From assembly GCF_024362695.1 (NCBI RefSeq), contig NC_065410.1, forward strand, positions 1,174,001 to 1,238,000: a stretch of DNA of 64,000 nucleotides. Direction: 5' to 3'. The DNA comes from Pectinophora gossypiella (lineage: Eukaryota; Arthropoda; Insecta; Lepidoptera; Gelechiidae). Numbering within the stretch: the first letter of the stretch is position 1; each line of letters begins with the position of its first letter. Positions 11,731 to 22,391 of the stretch are shown here, piece after piece. Under the pieces are notes generated by a model. That model saw nothing but the letters and a program-made list of their open reading frames with translations, was not told where the DNA came from and did not search any database. A program made the position numbers and the translations under genes.

Positions 11731-12429
11731 ATTTTCAAAAAAAAGGTAAAAATATTTTAAGAGGTATTAAATAAACGTTTGTAATTTTTAAAATACTTAT
11801 CCGAAAACTTTCAAGTAGCCAATTGGAGGGGCGGGAAGGGGGTGGCCCAACAGTGGGACGAATACAGGCTGTTTGTTTTGTGTTTATAATTATGTATACA
11901 CGTGGAAGGCCCACAGGCGGACAATCTGTACAAACAATACCTCTGAAACCAGCTTGTTAACAAGGCATTAACCATGTGGCAATTAGTACCAAACGGGAAT
12001 ATTGCAATTCAAAGCACAAACTGACATACGCAAACGTGAATGTTACCCAAAATTACATTCCAATATTATTCGCTTCCCCACCCAGTACGGTTGTGAGCAT
12101 AATCAAAATCAAATTGTAACAAACGGAGCAAAGTCAAAACGAAATCAGGTCAAATCAAATGTTTGCTAATGAGCCCGTCGCCTTCAAATCAAAGCTTGAT
12201 TTGAACAAATATAACATTGAAGAAAAACAGGAAAGAAAACCAGGTGAGCAACAAAGAAGGCAAATATTGAAGAATAATACCATGTATTAATAGGACGGTC
12301 ACTTTCCGGCCAAGCAGTTAATGCCATCTGCGGTAAATCTATAATAAATCACGTCAAAGAAAAAAAAGAACGGTCATTCTCCGTTCCCCACCAATTCGTA
12401 TCGGGCGCCGACCTCACCCCCTCTGGGTC

Positions 12430-12750
12430 TTGCATAACATAACATAAATAGCCTACATACGTCCCACTGCTGGGCACAGGCCTCCTCTCAATCAACCGGA
12501 GAGGGTATGGAGCATACTCCACCACGCTGCTCCACTGCGGGTTGGTGGAGGTGTTTTTACGGCTAATAGCCGGGACCAACGGCTTAACGTGCCCTCCGAA
12601 GCACGGAATCAACTTACTTTTTCGGACAATCAGGTGATTCAAGCCTGAAAAGTCCTTACCAAACAAAGGACAGTCTCACAAAGTGATTTCGACAATGTCC
12701 CCATCGGGAATCGAACCCGGACCTCCAGGTCGTGAGCCTAAAGTCTTACT
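12430..12750 (-). repeat. SINE-B, full-length
   Basis: tRNA-like head (B box GGTTCGATTCCCGATGG at about 12697-12713) and shared core (CCGTGCTTCGGAGGGCACG). The different tail, GGCCTGTGCCCAGCAGTGG, matches the end of an RTE-like LINE ORF (compare 2805-2985). Confidence 0.8.
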
Positions 12751-12823
12751 TTAGTCAAAGTCGCTGAGCAATAAGTAAGACAGCACGCAGACTGTCTCGC
12801 TCGCATGTACGCGCTAGGCGGTA

Positions 12824-12965
12824 CGGTCACGAGTACTAATATGTGTACACTTTGAAACCATGTCACATTAACTTTTTTGACAAATTAAACCGTAAGTCTC
12901 ATTAAATGTTAAATATGATAGTGCGATAGGGTTCTAAAGTGGATACATGATATTGCTCATGACTG
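12824..12965 (-). mobile_element. Small mariner-like MITE (CAGTCATGAGC family)
   Basis: Same 140-bp family in reverse orientation, from CGGTCACGAGTACTAATATG to GCTCATGACTG, with TA flanks. A second, interrupted copy starts 37 bp further on. Confidence 0.8.
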
Positions 12966-14449
12966 TACATGGTAAGAATGATATTTTTGTATCGAGGTGT
13001 ACGGTCACGAGCATTAATATGTATACACTTTGGTACCATGTCACGCCTCTTCCTCTGCGGCTTGGGTCCATTTGGGCCGTTCGCCGCGGCCATGAGCGAG
13101 CTCCTCGCTGTCGGCTCGCTGGTTGGGTCCACGGTGGAGGTTGCTGGGACAGCTCTTCTTGCGCCGGTCAAGGGCGCGGTGCCTGCCCTCGTGTTGCGCA
13201 GCTCGCGCGACTTGATAGGGCAAGAAGGGCTGTTTGCAGGGTGGGCTCCCCCGCAGTTGCAGCACGTCGCCGGTACCTCCCGGGGTCGCGTGCAGTCCTT
13301 CGCTGCGTGGCTCTCGCCACAGCGAACGCAGGCCGCCGGTCGGTGGCAGTTGTGGCTGCTGTGCCGAAACTGCTGGCAGCGGTGACATTGGGGGGCTCCT
13401 TTGCGTCCCCTCCATGCTTCAACCTTCACACCGGGCATGCAGAGGAGCTCGGTGGTGGCGTAGATGGACTGGAAGCCCAGTGTCCGTCGTATCTCCACAA
13501 AGAAGATTCCGCCCACCCTGCCCTGGATGGGACGGATGTACTGGGGGTCGAAGCCGCGGTTACGCAGCTCCTCCTCCAGTTCGGCGGTGTTGGTCTCCAT
13601 GGGCAGGCCCTTGATGGCCAGCTTCAAGGCGCGTTCCGCCGGGGGGGCGTAGGCGAACCAGGAGAGTCCCGTCGCTTTTTCCAGGCCGGCAAGGTAGCGC
13701 TGGTAAAGCCGGAACTCTTCGTTGGTCTTCGCCATAAAACGCACACCCTTCCCGTACGGGCGCGCGTTGGGGACGTGGCCAAGCACCTCCCGCAGCTTGC
13801 GGAAGTGGTGCGGCCAGTCGGGCAGCTGGTCCACCACGATGGGCGGAATCTTCTTACTCGCTGGGGCGAGCGGCGGCTGAAGGCGGACGGGCTTCGGCGA
13901 CGGCGTGGGCGTCGTCCGGAGGGACGGACGCGGAGGCGCGTGCGGCGGCGAGCCTGGATTGGTGTTGAGCACCGCCGCGTATGAGCGCGGCGGTGTTGTC
14001 TCCGTGTCCGGCCTGGACATGGAGGGCGGCGAGAAGGGATTGGTGGGCGCGAAAGAAAAAGTGCGCGGTGGCGTTGTCTCCATGTCCAGTGAGGGCATGG
14101 AGAGTGCGACGGGCGGCGTGGTCCTCACCACAGGCTGTGATGGGTGTCGCTGGTGTTCAGGTGGCGTTGTGGTCCTCCTTGCGGCAGCTCCTGCTCCCGG
14201 AGTCAACGGGAAGAGGGACATTTTGGTGCCTAGGCCGGTAAGGCGAGGCGGAGGCGGCGGTAGGTTGGCGGCTGCTGGTGTCGTGACGACGCGCGTGCGT
14301 AGGAAGGTACGCGCCCTGCGTTTCGTCACTCCGGCGGCGGTTGGGGGAGCCATTCCTGCCCTGCTCACCCCGTTTGGATATGGGCGCGATGCGACTGGCT
14401 GTACACTGGTCCACTTGTGCGGAGCCTGGCGGTCCGCCTGGCAGAGCAC
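12902..14449 (-). pseudogene. Jockey-type gag/ORF1 protein, truncated at residue 470
   Basis: The ORF is 515 codons, but only residues 1-470 (14449-13040) belong to the element; the rest reads into a MITE. A likely start is Met33 (MAPPTAAGVTKRR). After a long Pro/Thr-rich region (about 50-200) comes a PRE_C2HC-like domain (about 200-345; KLAIKGLPMETNTAELEEEL), then three zinc knuckles: C355-X2-C-X4-H-X4-C, CVRCGESHAAKDC and CCNCGGAHP...C. This order is typical of ORF1 proteins of jockey-clade LINEs, which bind the element RNA. No reverse transcriptase follows. High GC contrasts with the surroundings. It lies directly behind an LTR and PBS, which is unusual for such a gag. Confidence 0.8.
13002..13039 (-). 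mobile_element. Left part of a MITE split by the LTR/gag cluster
   Basis: CGGTCACGAGCATTAATATG to CCATGTCAC. It breaks where the gag sequence begins; the other end of the MITE is at 15833-15883. About 45 bp of its middle is missing. Confidence 0.7.
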
Positions 14450-14539
14450 GCGTTATCACACCCTCCCCGGTGAGACCCGCTGGTGGGAGGCCGGGGGTGG
14501 TAGGTGCGACAACGGTGATGCCGATTGGAGCCGCGGAAT

Positions 14540-14680
14540 CCTGGAGGGTATTTTAAAATAAAAATACCCCCCCCTGCTTCTGTTTCGCCAACGGCGTCAG
14601 TGTGTGGGTAGGCGAAGATTTGTGGCTCCCGAACAAGGAGAGTAGACAGAGCGATCCAATGGATCACCGGGGTCACCAGT
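14540..14680 (-). other. Leader between LTR B and the gag ORF
   Basis: Non-coding leader with a short inverted repeat around GGGTATTTT...AAAATACCC (14549-14572) next to a run of eight C. Confidence 0.5.
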
Positions 14681-15018
14681 TTGGCGGTGAGGGTGTGCTG
14701 CCGCCAAAGGATGTTTTCGGGGTACCGAACTGAGCATAGTACCTCCCAGTTTGGCGGTGAGGGTGTGCTGCCGCCAAAGGATGTTTTCGGGGTACCGAAC
14801 TGAGCATAGTACCCCGCTAGCCACAAGTTGGTAGTGTGACTAGGGATCGACGATCCAACAGTGTTGTGTTGGAAGTTGTATATATGCGTCTTGCCGTGTA
14901 AACTTCGATACCGCGTTTCACGACCGCTTGAAGACTGCATTATTACTGCATTATTGAATGTGGCGCCATCTGTTGCATGTGAGCGGAACTAGGTGGCCAA
15001 CTAGTTGGGTCCGCTACA
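14681..15018 (-). repeat. LTR B, with an internal tandem duplication
   Basis: Same sequence as LTR A but longer, because about 70 bp at its inner end is present twice in tandem (14676-14745 and 14746-14815). It is followed by TGGTGACCCCGGTGATC, a PBS-like site, although it is also the 3' LTR of the short element. Confidence 0.8.
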
Positions 15019-15565
15019 TCACTCCCCCCCTCAGACCGGAGGTCGATTCAAGTGCTTCAGTGCCCTTCAGGAATGCCGTGTGCCTGTAATCCCAGTGAGT
15101 CGGGAAGAGGTGTGTACGGCGTGAGTTGTGCTCCTATCCACGGTGAGTCGGGATGGGGAGCTGCTCCTATCCGCGGTGAGTCGGGATTGTGGAGCCGGCG
15201 ACTGGCGTGAGGCGAGAAGGCGGCCTGCCACGTGGAGCGCGTGCTCGACAGCGTGGTATTGCAGTGGACCTCGTGTGCTGTGTCGCTGTTGCGTGCGGAG
15301 TGCCAGGTCCAGGCAGCTAGGGCAGCTGGTCATGGAACTGTAGATGCTGCGAAGTCCTGGTGTGGAGTGTCAGGTGTCCAGGCAGCGTCGTAGGCGGCTG
15401 GCAGGTGGACGTGCTGATGATGCTCCGACTGAAGGCTGATGATGAACGCCTGTTGAGGGTTGATGCGGGGTGATTGATGCTGGTGGCGGATGATGCAGGT
15501 GCGACGCAGTTGACTCCGACTCCCAGAAGGTGTAGGCAGGAAGTGTTCTGTCGAGGGTCACCAGT
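15019..15565 (-). other. Interior of the short LTR element
   Basis: Between the LTRs are 547 bp without a convincing ORF. It contains a small tandem repeat around GTGAGTCGGGA (about 15092-15190). Next to LTR B there is a polypurine tract, CTGAGGGGGGGAGTGA, in minus-strand reading at 15034-15019. The size and lack of coding fit a TRIM-like non-autonomous element. Confidence 0.7.
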
Positions 15566-15832
15566 TTGGCGGTGAGGGTGTGCTGCCGCCAAAGGATGTT
15601 TTCGGGGTACCGAACTGAGCATAGTACCCCGCTAGCCACAAGTTGGTAGTGTGACTAGGGATCGACGATCCAACAGTGTTGTGTTGGAAGTTGTATATAT
15701 GCGTCTTGCCGTGTAAACTTCGATACCGCGTTTCACGACCGCTTGAAGACTGCATTATTACTGCATTATTGAATGTGGCGCCATCTGTTCATTTGAGCGG
15801 AACTAGGTGGCCAACTAGTTGGGTCCGCTACA
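15566..15832 (-). repeat. LTR A
   Basis: Starts TGTAGCGGACCCAACTAG and ends just before a PBS-like TGGTGACC at 15563-15556. It matches LTR B almost base for base; the clearest difference is a few bases near 15788 (CTGTTCATTTGAG against CTGTTGCATGTGAG). Near identity implies a recent insertion. Confidence 0.8.
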
Positions 15833-15883
15833 ATGTTATTGCGACAGAGTCCTAAAGTGGGTACATTATATTGCTCATGACTG
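15833..15883 (-). mobile_element. Right part of the MITE split by the LTR/gag cluster
   Basis: AATGTTATTGCGACAGAG to GCTCATGACTG followed by TA. Directly abuts LTR A. Confidence 0.7.
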
Positions 15884-15952
15884 TATGTGCAAAGAATAAT
15901 GGCGGACTTCAACGTCAGCTTGCGAAATTAATAAGGTGATAATACATATAGG

Positions 15953-16110
15953 TTAGGTTGTGAGATCAATGACCGACCTTAATCAACCTTGATGTCAGGG
16001 TTAGTATGACATGACTTAATTATCGACTACATACTTAAGTAAATAGTAGCAGGGAGCTATTACTTAATGTGCCCTCCGAAGCATAGATAATCTTATTTTT
16101 CAGGGCTGCT
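15953..16110 (-). repeat. SINE-A, degenerate
   Basis: Tail and core motifs recognisable (TGATGTCAGGGTTA; TGCCCTCCGAAGCA), head lost. Confidence 0.5.
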
Positions 16111-16720
16111 GAGATCAGTCATTGATTTGTACATTGAATAAGGTATAATATTACGTATAGAACGGCGAGTCTTCGCTCCCCACCAACATTTGAGCTAAGT
16201 TTAACTCAACTGTCGGACATAATTTTTAGACTTGAACCGTGAGGCAACGCGCGGACCGTTGTTTTTATTTTTTAATTTATATGTTCGAATTTTGAAATTG
16301 GACGCCGACGTTCTTTCATCTGATTCAAATATTTGTTTAACATTTGGATTTCACAGTAATTGCCTAAATAAAGACTAAAAATAGATACTTCATAAATTAC
16401 TTGACGAAATCTTTTATTCTACGTACAATGTCACAGAAATTCTTATAAAATTCAAACTTCATTACGATTTAGTGAAAATCAAGAAAATTCCTTGAATTTT
16501 CCGGCCGCGCCGATGGAAAAGGTTACAGCAATAATTCTGATTTCTGGGGACTGTAAATTGTATACCGAAGAGATGTTGCTATGCTAAACAATTATTTTGA
16601 GATTAAATGTTTCCATCTATTTAGTGCTTGAAGCATTACAGACTTTTGGGCGGATAAGTAGGTGCTATTTTGTCAATGGAATACACCATGATAAAGGCGA
16701 GACGTGACATCCGAGAAAAT

Positions 16721-17013
16721 GGCCTCCATGGTCCAGTGGTTGAGCGTTGGGCTCACGATCCGGAAGTCCCGGGTTCGAATCCCGGTGGGGACATATCACA
16801 AAAAATACTTTGAGATCCCTAGTTTGGTTAGGACATTTCAGGCTGATCACCTGATTGTCCGAAAGTAAGATGATCCGTGCTTCGGAAGGCACGTTAAGCC
16901 GTTGGTTACTACTTACTGACGTAAGTCAGCAGTCGTTACATGAACCATGTCAGGGGCCTTTAGCGGCTCAATAATAGCCGGGGGTTAGTAATCCACCTCA
17001 TAATAGAAGAAGA
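16721..17013 (+). repeat. SINE-A, full-length copy
   Basis: Head GGCCTCCATGGTCCAGTGG (A box) and GGTTCGAATCCCGG (B box), then CACCTGATTGTCCGAAAGTA, the core CCGTGCTTCGGAAGGCACG with AAGCCGTTGG, the hairpin TTACTGACGTAAG, and tail TCAGGGGCCTTTAGCGGCTC. A tRNA-derived SINE, not a tRNA gene. Confidence 0.85.
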
Positions 17014-17622
17014 CCCGACTGCGACGAAGCAAAAAAGAGGATTATGTATGTTCCAACCTTGCATTTAAAGCACCTGTCACAATTTTACAATTAAGGTGTC
17101 ACTGGAAGCGTCTTGATTGAACGGAGGTTATAGGCTATGTGACGTCACAGTGTGATGGATTTTTTTTTTCAAATTATTCCTTATAGTAATGTTTAGATGA
17201 TAGCTGTGGTCGTATGCCAATCTGCCCTAAGAGTTTGCTTCGACTACGACATACGACTGTTACCTAATCATCAATATTTGGAAGAATTTCAGAGAAATAT
17301 TTTCTTGTTTCATACTTTTAAGCGCGCGATTTTAATGTAATCAGGTTTAAGTTTTGAAACTAATATAATTATTTTACTTGAAGCGTTTTCATGCGTGACA
17401 TAGGTAAATAGGTACCTACTTAAACATGTATGTTTGAATATGTAATGTATACAACCTACCTGTTAGGTTGAGGCCACACGTTGCAGCGCTGTGATTTCAA
17501 CGCACTGAGTACCTCTTGAGTGGTGCTCTGTCGCAACGCAATCTTGCGAACGAAGCTATCCCGTGACGTCATAGCTTACTATATCTTACGATAGCACAGA
17601 CAATACTACACTGCCGCCGTGA

Positions 17623-17720
17623 GCCGTGGTAGCCCAGTTGGTAGAATGCTTGCCTCTCACTTTGAGGTCGCAGGTTCGAATCCAGCACAGGCCTAAACCA
17701 ATGATTGTCGAATTTGTTTT
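17623..17720 (+). repeat. SINE-D (tRNA-like head), 3' part replaced
   Basis: GTAGCCCAGTTGGTAGAATG (A box) and GGTTCGAATCC (B box), then AAACCAATGATTGTCGAATT, where SINE-C takes over. Confidence 0.7.
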
Positions 17721-17998
17721 CTGTGGCGCAGCGGTTAACATGCTCGGTCTGCGATTGTTGAAGTTAAGCAACGTTCGCAAAGGCCGGTCATAGGATGGGT
17801 CACCACAAAAAAAAGTTTTCATCTCAAGCTCCGTGCTTCGGAAGGCACGTTAAGCCGTTGGTCTCGGCTGCATTAGCAGTCGTTAATAACCATCAATCCG
17901 CACTGGGCCCGCGTGATGGTTTAAGGCCCGATCTCCCTATCCATCCATAGGGAAGGCCCGTGCCCCAGCAGTGGGGACGTTAATGGGCTGATGATGAT
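17721..17998 (+). repeat. SINE-C directly behind a SINE-D head
   Basis: Starts TGTGGCGCAGCGG immediately after 17623-17720 and contains all SINE-C parts, with a small deletion before the core. Confidence 0.75.
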
Positions 17999-18934
17999 TA
18001 GTAAAAGACACCGCTCACGCTAGGCGTCGCAACGTATCCACAAAGCGTCCTCAATCTTACATTCCTTCTACCCTGTAGCCTGGGGCTATCAAGCGGATAC
18101 GGCTATGACTTCGCGTCTCGCTATCTCGCAGTAAATCCCGTGGAAAATCTGACTGGAATTATACACTGGGTTATGTCACGGAATAACTTATTTGTATATA
18201 ATGTTTCGCTTATCTTCCGTCCTAGTTATATCTCAAAGAAAGTACAACACAAAATTACTTTTATTTGATTTTTTTAAACGGTTTGCGTAACGCCTTTGCT
18301 ATGATCGACCCATAATAAAACCTATACCTCATACATAAGCTCACGCCTATTTCCCACCGGGGTAAGCAGAGACTATAGAATTCCATTTTCTTCGATCCTG
18401 ACACACTTCTCTTGCTTCCTCCACATTTATTAATCGCTTTATACACGCACGCCGGTTCTGAGTAGATCCTATTAAACCTTTTCTAAGGACATCTCCAATT
18501 TGGTCAATGTACGTTCTTATAGGTCTTCCTCTGTCAGCCCTACCACCAATCCTTCATCCGTTCTACATATGAGGTACAGGGGATCGATTGCGTATTCAAT
18601 CATCACTAAACAATAAAGCATCACGCCTGTATCCCCAAAGGGGTAGGCGGAGATGTATAGATACCACATACATGTAATACGGAGTCAGCCTAATGCCATT
18701 ACTGGGCACAAATTCTGAAAACTACGCGATATCAATTATTTATGATGCAAACGTGAATTCAAACTCATAAAGCCGAATTTAGTGTTTTAGAACTGTGAAT
18801 TTAGAACCCGAGTTCAGTACCTATTAAAACTGTATTCCTATTCCTTGTGGCTCTGTCTAAAAATTCCACTTCATATTAACTCTCTCTCACACACAGGTAT
18901 ATGCACACACACACTTACACCCACACATTTTTTC

Positions 18935-19220
18935 AATTCAAATTCAAAAATATCTTTATTCAGTAGGTAACATAGTTACACTTTGAATCGTCAATTTTTA
19001 CATAACGAACGTCTCATCCGCCTAAAACTACTGCAGCTTCTCACAACCTGTATAGCCGGGGAAAAGAAGCTGCAAGAAAAACCTCGGCACAGGGCCCTAG
19101 ACGTTCTTTAAAAAAATAAACATAAAATATTTATACAATTGAGTAATTTAGCTGCCTAATATCAGCTCTCAGACAGTTAATCCCATGCATTCATATCTTC
19201 TAAATAATCACTAACTTATA
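18935..19220 (-). mobile_element. LINE 3' UTR with ATTTGAATTTGAATT tail
   Basis: Minus-oriented 3' UTR ending AATAAAGATATTTTTGAATT, nearly identical to 37377-37670. The last coding residues (YLEDMNAWD, stop) are just included. Confidence 0.65.
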
Positions 19221-19828
19221 TATAATTTAACACACACACGCTTACACAAACACACGTTGATAGTTAAACACAGATGGATTTATATTATTGTTTATATTGT
19301 TTTTTTAGTTTTCTTTTGTTTTCTGTTTTTAACTTAATCTTTATTTATAGTTACGGAAGAGCGGTACCTCCTGACATCGGCTAAGCTTAAAAGGAGGTAC
19401 CAGTCACTAGTTTTATTGTAAACTCTTTTGTTAAAGAAATAAAGCATTTTTATTTATTTTATTATTAACTCATGGTCTGAATTACCCCTCAAAGTTTTAG
19501 TTACGATGTCACAAACAACCTTTAAAGAAATATTGGTAGAAGCAGCGATAATTTATATCAATACTCCATTAGCCCCTTTGAAGAATAAATCAGATCTAAA
19601 AATACACTGAATTGTATGTCTTCACGATTGACAAGATCGTAGTGCTATCGACGGGAGCAAACGTGATGAATCGAGGGCAAATAGTCGTTTGCTAATTGAA
19701 TCTCAGTTGGCTGTGAGGTTTCTAGCACTAAGGGCAGTAACTCAGACCGGACATTCCATACAAAAATCTCGTTCTTGCTTCAACTGGACCTCAATATTGT
19801 GACAATAATGTCCTATCACACACAGCCA

Positions 19829-20162
19829 GCCTCCGTGGTCTAGTGGTTAGAGCGTTAGGCTCACGATCTGGAGGTCCGGGTTCGATTCCCGATGGGGACA
19901 TTGTCGAAATCACTTTGTTAGACTGTCCTTTGTTTGCTAAGGACTTTTCAGGTTTGAATCACCTGATTGTCCGAAAAAGTAAGATGATTCCGTGCTTCGG
20001 AGGGCACGTTAAGCCGTTGGTCCCGGCTATTAGCCGTAAAAAAAACACCTCCACCAACCCGCAGTGGAGCAGCGTGGTGAAGTATGCTCCATACCCCCTC
20101 CGGTTGATTGAGAGGAGGCCTGTGCCCAGCAGTGGGACATATATAGGCAGTTTATGTATATG
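19829..20162 (+). repeat. SINE-B, full-length
   Basis: Head GCCTCCGTGGTCTAGTGG with A box and GGTTCGATTCCCG B box, core CCGTGCTTCGGAGGGCACG, AAGCCGTTGGTCCCGGCT, then the LINE-like tail ending near TATATAGGCAGTTTATG. Confidence 0.85.
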
Positions 20163-21092
20163 TAATGCCCTATCGACTAATATAGTGGAGTCCCGCTCTG
20201 CTAGAGATCGGTACTCAGTAACTTGAAGTCACCATACGTCTGATTCCTTCGGTGGTCGTCTTCCGCCTTCCGCCGATCTAATTTTTGAAACCACCCTTGA
20301 ACGTTAACGAATGGTGGCACCACTGTCATAAAATTGTTACCAACCTCATAATAATCCCGTTTGACGTTGCTATTCCGTTGTGACATAAAATCGTGACATT
20401 TGATTAAAATTACTAAAACCATAAGAGGTTTAATTTAATTATTTGTTAAAATCATGACATCATTTTCAGTTTTGGTGAAGTTATCGTAAATCCATCACTG
20501 TATCTTCTGTATTAAAAGTAATATTCAGGTCTTTTAGTTTTTCCTGTAATTCTGTTTTGTTTAGGTCATAAATCCGTGACCGTTTTGTTGTGGAATTGTT
20601 CGACATTGAATTATAAAAGTACTAACATATTGATGTATCGATGTCAGTGAAGATAGATGACACGGCATTTTCTTGTTGCAAAATGGCGGATCTTCCCCCA
20701 ATACGTGTTACTGGTTTTACATTTTAGACAACACTGTATTTTCGTAGTTTCGCTTATTTATTTTTATTTGATTTAGGCACGTGGACACTTAATATCTCGT
20801 CGCCAATGTTATATCTTCAATAAAACGCCGGAATTAATTAATCCCTTTTTATTATAGAGATAAACATAAAACACAGTTGACACTTTTTGAGAGAGAGCGA
20901 GACAGACAAACACGGAGTGACCGAAAGGCAACACGTGTATAATTTGGATACAAAACATACCTATGTACCTATGAACTTATACAGATACTACTCTACTATA
21001 CATTTACACTACTATAGGCACTACTATATATATCTACGGTATATATATGTTACCGGCCGAACCCGATTTTAGGACAAACCAGTATAGCCTAG

Positions 21093-21373
21093 TCCAAACT
21101 AATTTGTCCTAAGCCCGATAGGATAGACTAGTTTAGGCTAGGTCAAACTAGTTGATCCTGATAGAAATACGCACACTCTAGGATAATCTGGTAATAGCCT
21201 AGTCAAAACATATACATATCTAAAAGTCAAAATAAATAGATGAACTAAATATAATAATCCGTGTTTAGAATTAGGATCGAAAAATATTATAGGAGGAGAA
21301 AAATATTAGGATCAACTAGTTTTGCCTAGCCTAAACTGGTCCGTCCTATCGGGCTTAGGACAAATTAGTTTGG
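21093..21373. mobile_element. Foldback MITE with about 65-bp arms
   Basis: CCAAACTAATTTGTCCTAAG with AGCCCGATAGGATAGACTAG at the left is repeated inverted at the right end. The AT-rich centre is unique. Confidence 0.75.
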
Positions 21374-21382
21374 TTATATATA

Positions 21383-21870
21383 CAGGGTGTTAGTGACATC
21401 GTAACGAATACTCAGGGGGATGATTCAGGCCATGATTCTGAGTTAATATCAAGTGGAATTTTTCGTCGCAAAATTCATGTTTTTTTTTTAGTTTTTTTAA
21501 ATTATTTTCAATTCTATACTTTTGCGATGAAAAATTCCACTTGATATTAACTCAGAATAATCAGCTGAATCATCCCCCTCAGTATTCGTTACGATGTCAC
21601 TTACACCCCACACAAGTACATACGGTAGCCATACAAGTAGGTATGGGTGTTAGTGACACCGTAACGAATACTGAGGAGGATGGTTCAGACCATGATTCTG
21701 AGTCGATATCAAGTGGAATTTTCAGTCTGAATATTTCTGAAAATTTTTGTGTTTTTTTAAATTATTTTCAATTCCATACTTTTGCGACGGAAAATCCCAC
21801 TTGATATCATATCAGAATGATGGCCTCAATCACCCCTCAAAGTTTTCGTTACGATGTCACTAACACCCAG
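21383..21870 (+). mobile_element. Dimeric Tc1/mariner-like MITE (best-preserved copy)
   Basis: CAGGGTGTTAGTGACATCGT begins at 21383 and its inverse ends at 21870. Unit 1 ends near 21607, a 35-40 bp linker with CATACAAGTAGGTATGG follows, and unit 2 begins near 21647. The arms of both units pair over about 95 bp. TA flanks both outer ends. Confidence 0.85.
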
Positions 21871-22391
21871 TATATATCGTAGATATCGTCAATGAGTAGT
21901 GTCTGTATAAGTTGGTGTTGTGTATCCAAATTATAAATGTGTTGCCTTTCGGTCACTCCGTGTTTGTTTGTTTTATTTACTTACGGTATTTTTTAAGTTT
22001 GTTGGTATCATTAGATGTTTATTGCACCATCCCGTGCTCCAATGCATAAACTTCTTTCACTCTAAGGTTGCCTGGCAGAAATTGCTGTTTAGCGATAAGG
22101 CCGCCTATTGTGCTTATTTTTATGTCCTTTGTATATGTCGTTGTGCAATTAAGTATTATTGATTGATTGATATTGTACACGCGCATCTGTGTGTGTAACG
22201 TCTGATGCCCGAATTGTGAGGTAAACCTAGCTCAGCCATTGATAGAGAGGGAAGAGGGGAGTTGCCGTTCTGTACGTATTCTATGCCTCGGAGCGTCGTA
22301 ATATAGCGCCTACGGACGGTGAACTTTGATTGTGTTTAAAGTGACGTGTTTGAGTAAGTAGCGTAATATTGGGTTATCATTGTAAATCATT

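Larger units (their letters stand above)
13040..15832 (-). mobile_element. LTR/TRIM-like retroelement cluster with adjoining gag region, 3' part missing
   Basis: Read on the minus strand: LTR (15832-15566), a PBS-like TGGTGACC, a 547-bp non-coding interior, a G-rich purine tract, a second LTR (15018-14681), another PBS-like TGGTGACCCCGGTGATC, a leader, and a gag-type ORF that breaks at 13040. The first three parts make a complete 1.1 kb TRIM-like element. The second LTR also looks like the 5' LTR of a longer element whose 3' end is lost. The PBS resembles those complementary to tRNA-Trp. The cluster sits inside a small mariner-like MITE (13002-13039 and 15833-15883). Confidence 0.75.
20903..21973. 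mobile_element. Outer foldback element containing two nested elements
   Basis: Left arm 20903-20994 (AAACACGGAGTGACCGAAAG and on to ACTTATACAGATACTACTCT) returns inverted at about 21897-21973. Inside are another foldback (21093-21373) and a dimeric MITE (21383-21870). Confidence 0.7.

Noticed and set aside
12947..13984. 345-codon open frame on the plus strand
   Set aside because: It is the antisense of the GC-rich gag ORF; the minus-strand frame has zinc knuckles and the plus frame has none.
16721..16795. tRNA genes (A and B boxes at many sites)
   Set aside because: All such heads continue into SINE bodies with the shared core and tail, and they recur many times.
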